Source: Cordylochernes scorpioides (taxonomy: Eukaryota; Arthropoda; Arachnida; Pseudoscorpiones; Chernetidae). Taken from it: a stretch of DNA of 64,000 bases. This document shows, piece after piece, positions 43,965 through 53,635 of this stretch. The DNA lies in contig CP092863.1 in assembly GCA_030710605.1 (NCBI GenBank), positions 141,948,580 to 142,012,579 on the forward strand. The letters are read 5' to 3'. Every line of letters begins with the position of its first letter. Within the stretch, counting starts at the first letter, position 1. Under the pieces are notes generated by a model. It worked only from the letters and a program-made list of their open reading frames with translations, did no database searches and was not told the DNA's origin. Both the position numbers and the translations under genes were made by a program.

Positions 43965-44977
43965 GTAAGTAATAATTTTTACTGGGCCTATTATTGAGTT
44001 GTTTCTGCATTAAATAAGTACAATAATGAAGCCAACTATTGTTACAGTACCCGACTTTCAGAATCACAGAAAAGAGGAATTTAATCAGATCGAAGAAGGG
44101 TTCAATTTCTTTTGCATTATGGAACAATACTAAATATTTATATATTTTTTACATTTATTTTCATTCTTTTTTTCTGTTGTTGTTGCTTAAGTAAATCAAG
44201 TCGTTTACCTATTTAACCTATTTTTACAACTTTTTTTGACATAGTTGTATACCTGCATCATATAATTGTATATTGACGTAAAGTTATACTAGCAGAGATT
44301 TTAAGTTGATTTATTATTACCGCATATATATGCAAACCTTAAAATATAATTATTTCTTTAAACTCATATATAGAACCTTTAAAATATAAAAAAGCATAAA
44401 AATCACAACGATCAAAGAAAACAAAACTGATAAAGTCATGGTAGCAACAATCAAACCAAACGACAAAAATGATTGGATGGAAGATAGAGCATGAAGAACC
44501 AATTAGTTCCGAGAGATCTCAGCCAACTAATCAGGGAAAAGAATGAGGTCACCGCCTTTTGTTTTTTAATAAATTCGTCTGCTCAACCTGGAATCGTTAT
44601 GGCGTCTTTAGTTCTAATTTGCTATCTTTAGACGCAGACATGTTCATGTTACGTAACTAATCATTGGTAACGTTTGATCATAATTAAAAACGTGAATATG
44701 AGGTTCAATCTAAATTTGTTTATATCTATAATTAATTATGTCTCTTTTAGTGCTATTCATTTATATCGTCAAAAGATTAAATCTGGTAGTCAAAGCTATA
44801 TTTATGTCAACTAAACCCGGGTTAAAAACCATTATTAAAGCTGTGTTTTTTTTTATCAATTTCTTTCAGTGTTACACCGAATATTTTACAAATCCAAATA
44901 CATCATTGAATTTAAGTAACTTTGCTACTTTTTGTGGATATAAAATCCAAACTGTTTATACATATATATATGGCATA
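43965..44977. other. First part of intron 3, nothing recognised
   Basis: AT-rich. An 81-codon ORF at 44738 has no coding features I recognise. Confidence 0.4.
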
Positions 44978-45505
44978 TCCTGACCAGGAGCACATTTGCT
45001 TTGCAGAAGGCAGAATGCCATCTGGTGGAACAGAAATCAACTAATCATTGATTTAGCCTGTTCCCTGATATTTGGCCAACCCAATTTCTTGATAAATCAA
45101 GAAAAGCCATCCACGAAAGCACATGTGCTTCTGGTCAGGATATGCCATTTTTATTTTTGATTCCAACACCTGATATTTTTATCTTTTATTTTTTTCTTTC
45201 ATTTTTTCATGTGTTAAGCGTATTTACGCAAGTTTGGCCTTAAATACCCATTTCTTGGTTTTTCAAGAAGCCTCTGGGACCAAAAAAATATTTTTGGTCG
45301 CAGTGGTACAGCCTACTCCACGCTGACGAGCGCCAAAAAGCGCGAAACGCGTTTGTGGATGGTTTTTCTTGATTTATCAAGAAATTGGGTTGGCCAAATA
45401 TCAGGGAACAGGCTAAATCAATGATTAGTTGATTTCTGTTCCACCAGATGGCGTTCTGCCTTCTGTAAAGCACATGTGCTCCTGGTCAGGATATGCCATT
45501 TTTAT
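44978..45505. repeat. Large foldback element
   Basis: Arms of about 140-155 bp (44978-45115 and 45345-45505) are inverted copies. They carry ATATCCTGACCAGGAGCACA-like ends, AGATGGCGTTCTGCC and TTTCTTGATAAATCAAGAAA. The loop includes a GCGAAACGCGTTTGTGG block. Confidence 0.8.
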
Positions 45506-46038
45506 TTTTGATTTCAACACCTGATCTTTTTATCTTTTTTTTTTCTTTCATTTTTCATATATATATGGGTTATCTATATCAAAATGAGGAGTTGTGTTTG
45601 ATTTGAAAAAAAAAAAATAGAGTCAAGTTCGCAGTAACACGCGGTTAAACTCTATAATTCGAACAATAAAGGAGTCCAAACAAGATCAAAAATCTGTATT
45701 ACGTTTCCTTGTAGCTGAGGGATCCAAACCTTGAGAAATCTTTGGTCGTCTGAAAGCTGAATAGGGTGAAAATAGCATGTCTCAAGCAAGGGGTCTTCCC
45801 TTGACGAAATTGTTTGTCAAAGGTCATTCACAAATAATGGATTATCAGCTAAGCGATAATTATGACTATCGTCATTGATCAGATGTTTCAAGAAATAAAC
45901 GATATTCTTTCTAATGCTCTACGAATTACTATGCATGATTTAGCCTTTAGGCTTACAAGGGTGCGGTGATCGTAATGGAGAGGCGGACGCTGCGTCCCAT
46001 AGCGTGGTTCCCGAGGGTATCTGACGGTGAGGACTGGA

Positions 46039-46185
46039 TACCTGGTTGATCCTACCAGTAATGATATGCTTGTCTCAAAGATTAGGCCATGCATGTCTAA
46101 GTACACATCCTAGCAAGGCGAAACTGGCTCATTAAATCAGTTATGGTTCCTTAGATCGTCCATATTAATTTGGATTACTTTATTC
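46039..46185 (+). pseudogene. 18S rRNA 5'-end fragment, degraded
   Basis: It begins exactly at the conserved 18S start, TACCTGGTTGATCCT, and continues through ATATGCTTGTCTCAAAGATT, CCATGCATGTCTAAGTAC and GGCTCATTAAATCAGTTATG, with substitutions and a deletion. Similarity fades after TTAGATCG (about 46160-46185). It lies in intron 3 of a protein gene, so it is not a functional rDNA unit. The sequence just upstream is GC-richer and could be transcribed-spacer remnant. Confidence 0.88.
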
Positions 46186-46629
46186 TTACAAATCTGAATA
46201 CGAAATGCACATCTTGTAATGACCAAACACCTAGGGCTGCGAAAAAAAAAACGTTCTCAGAGGGTTGCGTATAACCTCACATCTAAACAGTAAGTCAGAA
46301 GGAAATCCTTCAGCGAGACTCAACTTGGCCAATTCGCAACCGATGGTATGAATTCTTGGCACCCATTGTGACTGGTAATGAAATATGGTGTTACCATTAT
46401 GATTTCTAAACTATAGGGCAAAGCGTGATGTGATATATCTTCAGGTGTAGGGATACCAAAGAAACGTCGCTCCTCTTCTCTGAAAGTTTTGGAAACCATG
46501 TTCTTTGATTGAAGGACATGCTAAACCTATCTGAAAGCTCATAGTAAGTCAAGTCTGAGGGTCAAACCAAACCTAAAGGACATACTAGCCCTGTCTGGGG
46601 GTCATTCTAAATGTGGGCGGGGCATGCAG

Positions 46630-46859
46630 GGAGAGGATGGACGTAGAGCCCGACCCCTCCTACTCCTCCTCCAATCACTACCACCCGCCCCCTGAGCCGG
46701 CCACGCCCCCCAGCCACTATCTTCAGCCTGACTCCTCCCACCACTACATGCCCGCGGAGACAGCCCCCAGCCGTTACTCGGCTACCAGGGCACCTCGACC
46801 CACACCTCCGCCACGCCCTTCCTTAAAGGAAAGAACGGAGATCGAATATTATGAAAAAG
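46630..46859 (+). CDS. Exon 4 of the secreted-protein gene: Pro/Tyr/His-rich segment
   Basis: The acceptor is GCATGCAG and the donor is G followed by GTAAGC. The first base completes Met from exon 3 and the last base starts a Glu codon finished by exon 5. It encodes ERMDVEPDPSYSSSNHYH through LKERTEIEYYEK, a Pro-rich, Tyr/His-rich stretch that is probably extended and disordered. GC content is far above the surrounding intron, as expected for coding sequence here. The ORF continuing past 46859 is read-through. Confidence 0.75.
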
Positions 46860-47209
46860 GTAAGCGTAAGAGAGATAGACAATTAACAACTTTATTGAAT
46901 CCTAGTCAACAGAAAATAATACATTTAGAGTTAAATTAAAAAAATACAGTATTGTAATAAAAAAATAAAATATTTACATCAGACGAAGCCTTTTCTGAAG
47001 GGACGTCTGGATCTTATTGCTACAAGCCGCCCTGAGTGTGGTATGCCCTTGCTTATTGCTTGTTGAGGAATTCGCACAGAATTGTTTTCTGTCTAGGCAG
47101 GGTATCTCGAGGGTTTCTTCCTTCTCAGCACGGTTCAGAACCACGTACACAACATGTTATCCCTATACATTTCCTTTTATAGGGGGACTAGGAGAGATCC
47201 ATCGTTCAA

Positions 47210-47432
47210 TTGGTCGAATGGGCAAAACTTAAGTAAGTTGTACCTTTTAACGTGTATATTGGGATATTCAGACAATAACTATAAAAGATATTACAGTGAC
47301 TTTTATTGAATACACACGAGATAATCAAATGTGAATAAAATTACTTCTGTTTCCTAAAAAACAAAAATCAGACTACCGGCGATATAAAAGACTTTCCATT
47401 TCCTTAGGTATTGTCAATTTGTCTATGTAACG
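47210..47432. mobile_element. Tc1-like MITE, single-unit copy
   Basis: Contains one copy of the 122-bp unit that is amplified at 31443-32502, between degraded inverted ends (GGGCAAAACTTAAGTAAG and its partner near 47400-47432). Confidence 0.7.
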
Positions 47433-47550
47433 TAAATAAAGTGTACTTATATATATAGTTTAAGTATATTCCGATAGATGGTGCATGCCATTAAGTAAAT
47501 TTACATAATCAGGATGTTAACAACTAGGTAACGTCGTGATGATGTTCCAG

Positions 47551-47949
47551 AACATTTCCTGAAGAGCGATACGGACAAGTCCCGCAGCGGACACAAAGTT
47601 CAGCGAGGAGATCTACGGCTATTGGAAGAAGAGCACATGGCAGCATTCAGCAGGGACAATGAAAGAGAAGAAGTCCTCAGGACGGACCTGGAACATGGCC
47701 GGTATCGCCAAGAACCTCCATGGACCCGGCGTGCCGACCATCCCGGCGGTGGTTTCCGTGGAGCCAGTAAGACCCTCAACGACCGAGGTTTCAGCGGCGA
47801 AGAAGAAAAAGCACATGCTCTTGGCAACAAAGAACATCATCTCGAACTCTCGGATCGAGGATTCCGCAATAACGACAAAGCTCTACAGAAAGAAGGACTT
47901 CGAGAACGTGGCTATAAAGTGGCAACAGAACGTGAATATTTCTTACGAG
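47551..47949 (+). CDS. Exon 5 of the secreted-protein gene: charged segment
   Basis: A 399-base exon between GTTCCAG and GTATGT. Two frames are open across most of it. The right one is chosen by phase: exon 4 ends in phase 1 and the junction reads YYEK-E-HFLKSDTDK. The product is hydrophilic, rich in Arg/Glu/Asp/Gly (LLEEEHMAAFSRDNEREE, GGGFRGASKTLNDRGFSGEE), and probably disordered. It ends in phase 1, and the split codon becomes Asp with exon 6. The competing frame (Lys/Ser-rich) has an in-frame stop near the acceptor. Confidence 0.75.
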
Positions 47950-47974
47950 GTATGTTCACCAAGTTTGGATGGTA

Positions 47975-48065
47975 GATTAAACTGACGAAACCGCTAGAAG
48001 GGTTCATCACTGATGAGCCAGGACCTCCCATTAAATTTTTCATTGCAGTAAGGACAGTAGGAAAA
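47975..48065 (+). repeat. 'CTGATGAG' repeat unit
   Basis: AACTGACGAAACCGC...ACTGATGAGCCAGGACC, followed by the TTGCAGTAAGG end. It sits 25 bases inside intron 5. Confidence 0.7.
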
Positions 48066-48177
48066 AATTTGTTTACTTTTTAAAAGTATCATACGCGTCT
48101 ATAATAGTTTCGAATTCCCATAACAGATGGCGCGCTAATGTATCATATTATCTATTCTTACGAGTTGTTTTTTGAGA

Positions 48178-48335
48178 TTTGATGGGTGGAGGAGTGGTAT
48201 AAACCGTTGATTCTTCAATAGCTATGACCCGGGTTCGAACCCCGTATTGGACACTTTTTTTTTTTTTTTTCTGAACAAAAAATTGCTTAAATGTCTCCCG
48301 ATTTTTGTAAAAGTCCAACCCTACCATGAATGAAT
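48178..48335 (+). repeat. SINE family A, diverged 5' part
   Basis: tRNA-like head with GGGTTCGAACCCC, then the CACTTTTTT linker. The 3' body is lost. Confidence 0.65.
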
Positions 48336-48542
48336 GCAATGAATTGAACTACTATAAATGAAAAAAACATTGAGGAAACTGTTGAAAGGTTTAACTACTG
48401 ATGACCGTGCCCCTCCTCTTTCAATTTTTATTCATTGTAGTAGAATATCTGCATAGAAATAGTCTATATTTATATTGTTTCATTCTGTTTAATGTGCCTC
48501 TCTATTCATTTAAAATAATCTCCGATATTTTCATTTAATCAT

Positions 48543-48712
48543 AGTCGGTGGACAAGTAGGTAACACCCTCGATTCCCGACAGTTATTAACCGGGATTAAA
48601 TCCCGCGTTAACATTTTGTTTAATATGTTAATAACTCATATATTATTCATTGTTTTAATTATCATAAATTAGGTTGCTCTTGTTGAGCGGTACCTAAAAA
48701 AGTGATTTTGGA
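48543..48712 (+). repeat. tRNA-derived SINE, family B
   Basis: Begins GTCGGTGGACAAGTAGGTAA, with B-box region GGGATTAAATCCC. Third copy of the family at 680 and 7966. Confidence 0.75.
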
Positions 48713-48867
48713 ACCGAATATCAACAGAATATGTACAATATGTTTCTTCTTCTATACCAATTAGACACATTATCGTTGTCTTCATTTTAAAAAAATGTTT
48801 AAGGGAGTTGTTTAAGATAAATTCTATGTTAATTCAGGATTTGAACACCGCCGACTGTGTGTTGTAG

Positions 48868-49682
48868 ATGTGCCTATGCTGTCCCAATCAGACCTCTTGG
48901 ATTCCTGGTCTATGCTCTACCCTTCAGAAAGCTATCACTCCAACCGCAGGGTGTACCCAGGTAGCAGTCTACCTGATAACCAGTACCGTTTCTTCGCCGA
49001 TCGTAACCCTGTTCTCAACTTAGTACAAGATGCTATGGGAGCTTTACGTACTATTGCTAGTAATACAACTTCCACACCTTCTGAAATCCCTAAATCACCC
49101 GAAGATTTCCCATCCTTCAAAGAACTCTTTCTAAAATACTCTGGAATGAAAAAACCACCAGTATTGTCAACACCAAAACCACGACCAATTGTAAAATTCC
49201 ACAGAGATGAAAGACGCAGTAATCAAAGTGATACAGATGATCGTACAATATTCGTTCGACCTTCCAAAGATTTCCGATGGCTAGATATAGATCGAAAAGT
49301 AAGATCAGGTGTCCATCGAGATAATGTCACCAGCCGCAGCTATGGCTTAGCTGTTGCAGCACTCCGTCGTAATAATACAGGTAACCTCAATGTCAGTATG
49401 TACCACAAACCAGCACATGATGCTCCCGTCTACGTCTTCAAACATCACGAAGCTTATCCAAAACCATCTTTACCGGCAAAGAGAAAACCAAATGTAAACC
49501 CACGTCCTGCAACTTCCAATGGTAGATTGATACTCTACGATGATGTCTCCAGTGAAGAAGTATCTACAGAAGAGGAACTACCAAGATCTACCAGAAGACC
49601 ACACACAACCATACCACCAAGATACCGCAGACCTAGCAGCTATGAATACAGCAGCGACTACACTGACGAAGAAAACGACTAA
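48868..49682 (+). CDS. Exon 6 (last coding exon) of the secreted-protein gene
   Basis: The acceptor is GTTGTAG. The first two bases finish an Asp codon. The exon encodes 270 residues from VPMLSQSDLLDSW to the C-terminus EENDstop. The first part has a folded look (QYRFFADRNPVLNLVQDAMGAL). The middle has NTT, NVT and NVS sequons and FVRPSKDFRWLDIDRK. The tail is Pro/Arg-rich, then Ser/Tyr/Asp/Glu-rich. No Cys. A 3' UTR with AATAAA follows 57 bases downstream. I do not recognise the family. Confidence 0.8.
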
Positions 49683-49738
49683 TTCATTCATATATCCTAT
49701 TTACATATATCATCATAAGTCGTTTGACGATATAATGA

Positions 49739-49744
49739 AATAAA
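49739..49744 (+). terminator. Poly(A) signal of the secreted-protein gene
   Basis: AATAAA 57 bases after the stop codon. A second AATAAA is at about 49804-49809. Confidence 0.6.
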
Positions 49745-50099
49745 CCTATTTATATAAACTTATAACTATCCCCCTTATATGTGTATATATATTATATATT
49801 GATAATAAATATTAAAAAAATAAATTCTCTGATTCATCTATCCGATAGCTGACAGAAATTATCCACAACATTTGTATGCATGATCAGGTGTCCTTTCTCC
49901 ATATGAAGAGGAGGAGACCCCCCCCACAGTTCCCTGAAACATCCATTTTTAGATGGCAGAACATGTGGTCGACAAGGAATGTAATCTTCCCAGCTAAAAT
50001 TTCGTTTTCCTCTCCTTATACTTTCACATAGATTATCTTTATTTGAATATCTCTATAAAATGCATTTCTGCATGTCTTTTTCTTTCTTATCTCCACTCA

Positions 50100-50525
50100 A
50101 AAATTATATTAGGGTATCAAGCTTGTAGAGCTTGTTGATGGTGTCTGTTGGGGATGAGTCTTCTTCTTCTTTCTTATCTCCACTCAATCATATTAGGGTA
50201 TCAGGTTGTGACCCTTGATGGTGTCTGTTTGGCAACCATCATGACTGGGTGAAGTAGAATGCATCTGCCTTTGTCATAAAGACTGGGAGCACTACTCAGT
50301 GGCAGGCCGACTTAGCTCCAAAAGAAATAGCTGCCTCTGACATGAGGAACAGACGCCATGTGCAGCTGCTCCTAACATGGAGTACAAATGCTGCTCATCC
50401 TGTATCCCTGGAGCCCTTACAGGGTACTATCAGCCACGTCAGCTAAACCCAGGTTTCTTAATGAGCTTGTTACTGCTCCCCCTCCTCCTTTTTCATGGGG
50501 GCTTGGGGCTGGCAAAGGCCGAGTT
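50100..50525 (+). repeat. Dispersed repeat C, copy 2
   Basis: Opposite orientation to the copy at 9355-9745. It is flanked by a roughly 75-bp direct repeat (50006-50082 and 50522-50595, containing CCTCTCCTTATACTTTCACA). Confidence 0.7.
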
Positions 50526-50769
50526 TCCTCTCCTTATACTTTCACACAGATTATCTTTATTTGAATATCTCTATAAGATGCATTTCTACAAGTCTTCTTA
50601 CTTGTTAATGTTTTTGCTGGGGAGGAGTAGAGCTCATCAAAGGATGAGTCAATACAGTCAATAATGGGTTTTGGGGCTGCAGGTTGAGAATTGTACTTAG
50701 TACTTAGTGGTACATTTCTACATGCGATGATACATCCATGATAACCGTCCATGTGTTACATACCCCAGT

Positions 50770-50895
50770 ATGTTTCGGTTACTCAAAACACAAGGCAATA
50801 AGACGAAATCCAAATAAAGATGGTAAAAACACTGTTAATGAAATGTGACACACAATTCATCTGGAATTGGTCTTATTACCTTGTGTTTATAATCT
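50770..50895. repeat. Palindromic repeat (AAACACAAGG-TAATAAGAC)
   Basis: Inverted ends AAACACAAGGCAATAAGAC and GTCTTATTACCTTGTGTTT. A close relative is at 59425-59545 and a half copy at about 61432. Confidence 0.6.
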
Positions 50896-50962
50896 ATAAT
50901 CCAAATTGTGCCTTATCGTTTCAGTAACTCATTGCCACCTTCCTCAAACGAACTCAAGAATG

Positions 50963-51060
50963 GTTGACACTTCACAATTTTTCATATCATCTATGCGCTG
51001 GAGCCATGCTAATCTTCTCTGTATCATTCCAATTTTAGTAATTGTACAACTGAACAAGCA
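50963..51060 (-). pseudogene. U6 snRNA pseudogene
   Basis: The - strand matches U6 almost end to end: the start near TTGCTTGTTC, then AAAATTGGAATGATACAGAG, AAGATTAGCATGGC and a degraded 3' part ending in a GTGAAGTGT-like block. Substitutions in the 5' stem and the ACAGAG-downstream region, and the lack of a T-run terminator, mark it as a dead retrocopy. Confidence 0.85.
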
Positions 51061-51210
51061 TGCATGGTCAAGCATGTCAAGAACAATAGATGTATCTGTG
51101 CCCTTTTTAATAACAAATCCACACATATATACAGTTGCCTGGCCATCCTTGCAGCCCTCTATATGGCAGACATCAATCCAGAAAAGGACATCCATACGAA
51201 CAAGTCACCT

Positions 51211-51945
51211 CAGTTGGCCGGTATTGTGATCAGGGTGCACGGACCGATCTGATCTGCTCCACGGACAAGACACCACCACCACCTCAGTTGGCCGGTATTG
51301 TGATCAGGGTGCACGGACTGATCTGATCTGCTCCATGGACAAGACACCACCACCACCTCAGTTGGCCGGTATTGTGATCAGGGTGCACGGACTGATCTGA
51401 TCTGCTCCACGGACAAGACACCACCACCACCTCAGTTGGCCGGTATTGTGATCAGGGTGCACGGACTGATCTGATCTGCTCCATGGACAAGACACCACCA
51501 CCACCTCAGTTGGCCGGTATTGTGATCAGGGTGCACGGACTGATCTGATCTGCTCCATGGACAAGACACCACCACCACCTCAGTTGGTCGGTATTGTGAT
51601 CAGGGTGCACGGACTGATCTGATCTGCTCCATGGACAAGACACCACCACCACCTCAGTTGGTCGGTATTGTGATCAGGGTGCACGGACTGATCTGATCTG
51701 CTCCATGGACAAGACACCACCACCACCTCAGTTGGCCGGTATTGTGATCAGGGTGCACGGACTGATCTGATCTGCTCCATGGACAAGACACCACCACCAC
51801 CTCAGTTGGCCGGTATTGTGATCAGGGTGCACGGACTGATCTGATCTGCTCCATGGACAAGACACCACCTCAGTTGGCCGGTATTGTGATCAGGGTGCAC
51901 AGACTGATCTGATCTGCTCCATGGACAAGACACCACCACCACCAC
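51211..51945 (+). repeat. 74-bp minisatellite, ten units
   Basis: Units begin CAGTTGGCCGGTATTGTGAT at 51211, 51285, 51359, 51433, 51507, 51581, 51655, 51729 and 51803 (exactly 74 bp apart), and at 51871 after a 6-bp contraction in a CAC run. Very high identity, so it is recent. Frames stay open through some units but no protein is implied. Confidence 0.95.
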
Positions 51946-52019
51946 AAACAAATTCACAACCTGAAAATTATTTTGACAATGATCCAATAACGCTATTTTG
52001 TAAAAGCACAGAAACTCTT

Positions 52020-52375
52020 TATCTTCTTTTTATCTCCACTCAATCATATTAGGATATCAAGCTTGTAAAGCTTGACAACCATCATGACTGGGTGAAGTAG
52101 AATGCTTCTGCCTTTGTCATTAAGACTGGAGTACTACTCAGTGGCAGGCCGACTTAGATCCAAAAGAAATGGCCGCCTCTGACATGAGGAACAAACGCCA
52201 TGTGCAGTCGCTCCTGACATGGAGTACAAACGCTGCTCATCCTGTATCTCTGGATTAGGAGCCCTTACAGGGTACTATCAGCCGGGCCAGCTGAACCCAG
52301 GTTTTTTAGTGAGCTTGTTACTGCTCCCCCCCCCCCTCCTTTTTCATCCGGAGTTGGAACCAGCAAAGGCGGAGT
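52020..52375 (+). repeat. Dispersed repeat C, copy 3
   Basis: Same blocks as copies 1 and 2 (ACTCAGTGGCAGGCCGACTT, TACAGGGTACTATCAGCC), ending in a poly-C/T tract. Confidence 0.7.
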
Positions 52376-52641
52376 TGAAACTCTTTATAATGGTCTTTAA
52401 TGGAACTGACCATGACAAGGTGTTTTTTTTTGGCTTATTGAAGTTGAAAAATCAAGGCAGATGGAACTCCTTAGGCAAAACTGACAGTACATCTAGAGGA
52501 TAGAAAACTCTGACCTCAAACCAAAGATATATGAGGTTCATCATAACACACAGCCCCATCTATTGAAAAATATAAATTTATCATCATTTTTATATATAAT
52601 AGGAATTTATTTTTCTTATCCCAAGTACACATGGTACAAGG

Positions 52642-52949
52642 GAATCGGTGGAAGGCTGGTTAAACCGTTTGGTTTTCGACCACTACAACCAGGGTTCAAT
52701 TCCGGCATTGGACACTTTTTTCTGATTTAAAAAAAAAATGCTCCAATGGCCCCCGATTCTTGCAAAAGTCCAACCCCACCAGTGAGTGCAAGTAACCAAA
52801 CGGGGCTCTGGCACATTTGTAAGTGCAAAGTCGAACTGCTTTTCACATGTGTAGACATGTGGTGCGCTTACAGTAAAAGCAGTCGCTAACTACCCACCAT
52901 GATTATCAAGGCCTGTACCACGTGTACTAGGGATAAGTAAAAAAAAAAA
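52642..52949 (+). repeat. SINE family A, full length
   Basis: From TCGGTGGAAGGCTGG through the body to AGGGATAAG plus an A-rich tail. Directly abuts an inverted copy. Confidence 0.85.
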
Positions 52950-52950
52950 C

Positions 52951-53235
52951 ACATGGTACAGGCCATGATAATCATGGTGGGTAGAAGAAAGTGACTGCTT
53001 TTACTGTAAGTGCACCACATGTCTACACATGTGAAAAACAGTTCGACTTTACACTTACAAATATGCCAGAACCCCGTGTGATTACTTGCACTTGCTGGTG
53101 GGGTTGGACTTTTGCAAGAATCGGGGGCTATTGGAACAATTTTTTTTAAATCAGAAAAAGTGTCCAATGCGGGAATCAAACCCGGATCGTAGAGGTCGAA
53201 AACCAACGGTTTAGACCTTCCTTCCACCGACCCCC
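52951..53235 (-). repeat. SINE family A, full length, inverted
   Basis: The - strand copy is back-to-back with 52642-52949, tails together, forming a roughly 590-bp palindrome. Confidence 0.85.
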
Positions 53236-53258
53236 AGGAAATGAAATCATTAAACCAC

Positions 53259-53559
53259 TGTTGGATCCTGTGATATAATTTTGGAAGTCGGATTTTTCTT
53301 TAAATTAAATTTTGTATTAAGCAATTTTTTAATTTTTATTCTTATATGTAAATAATTGTAAATCCTTTAAAATTTCAATTTTTGTATATTGTTGATGATT
53401 CAGTAAGATATGTAAATTTCTATCAGGCAAACAAAAGACTCAATTTAGATAACTAATGTTGTAGCTACTCCTAACTCTAAAACTCAAATAAATCAAATAA
53501 TTCAAGTCAAGTGGTAAAATGCTTCTTTATATCATTTACTGAACATTCAAGCCACAACA
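53259..53559 (+). repeat. 5' LTR of the BEL element
   Basis: 301 bp, from TGTTGGATCCTGTGATAT to CCACAACA. The primer-binding-like site follows within five bases. Confidence 0.93.
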
Positions 53560-53635
53560 GTATGGTCCCTCGAGCCGGATTCTTTAAAAAATTAAGGTAA
53601 GCCATTTGAAAACTTAAAATTATTAAAATAAAGTC

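Larger units (their letters stand above)
2712..49682 (+). other. Six-exon gene for a Cys-free secreted protein (581 aa), with three ORFs nested in intron 2
   Basis: Six segments join with matching phases: 2712-2732 (ends phase 0), 11530-11728 (phase 1), 43883-43964 (phase 2), 46630-46859 (phase 1), 47551-47949 (phase 1), 48868-49682 (stop). Every junction has AG before and GT after the exon. Together they give 1746 nt, or 581 residues plus stop. The protein starts with a signal-peptide-like segment, then a compact Ala/Leu/Val-rich part, a Pro/Tyr/His-rich part, a long charged part and a Ser/Arg/Tyr tail. No cysteine occurs in the conceptual product. N-glycosylation sequons NLT, NTT, NVT and NVS are present. 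I do not recognise the family; a matrix or cuticle-type secreted protein is possible. Additional skipped exons inside the 32 kb intron cannot be excluded. Confidence 0.7.

Noticed and set aside
47659-47985. Lys-rich alternative frame across exon 5
   Set aside because: It needs a phase that disagrees with exons 4 and 6 and meets an in-frame TGA close to the acceptor.
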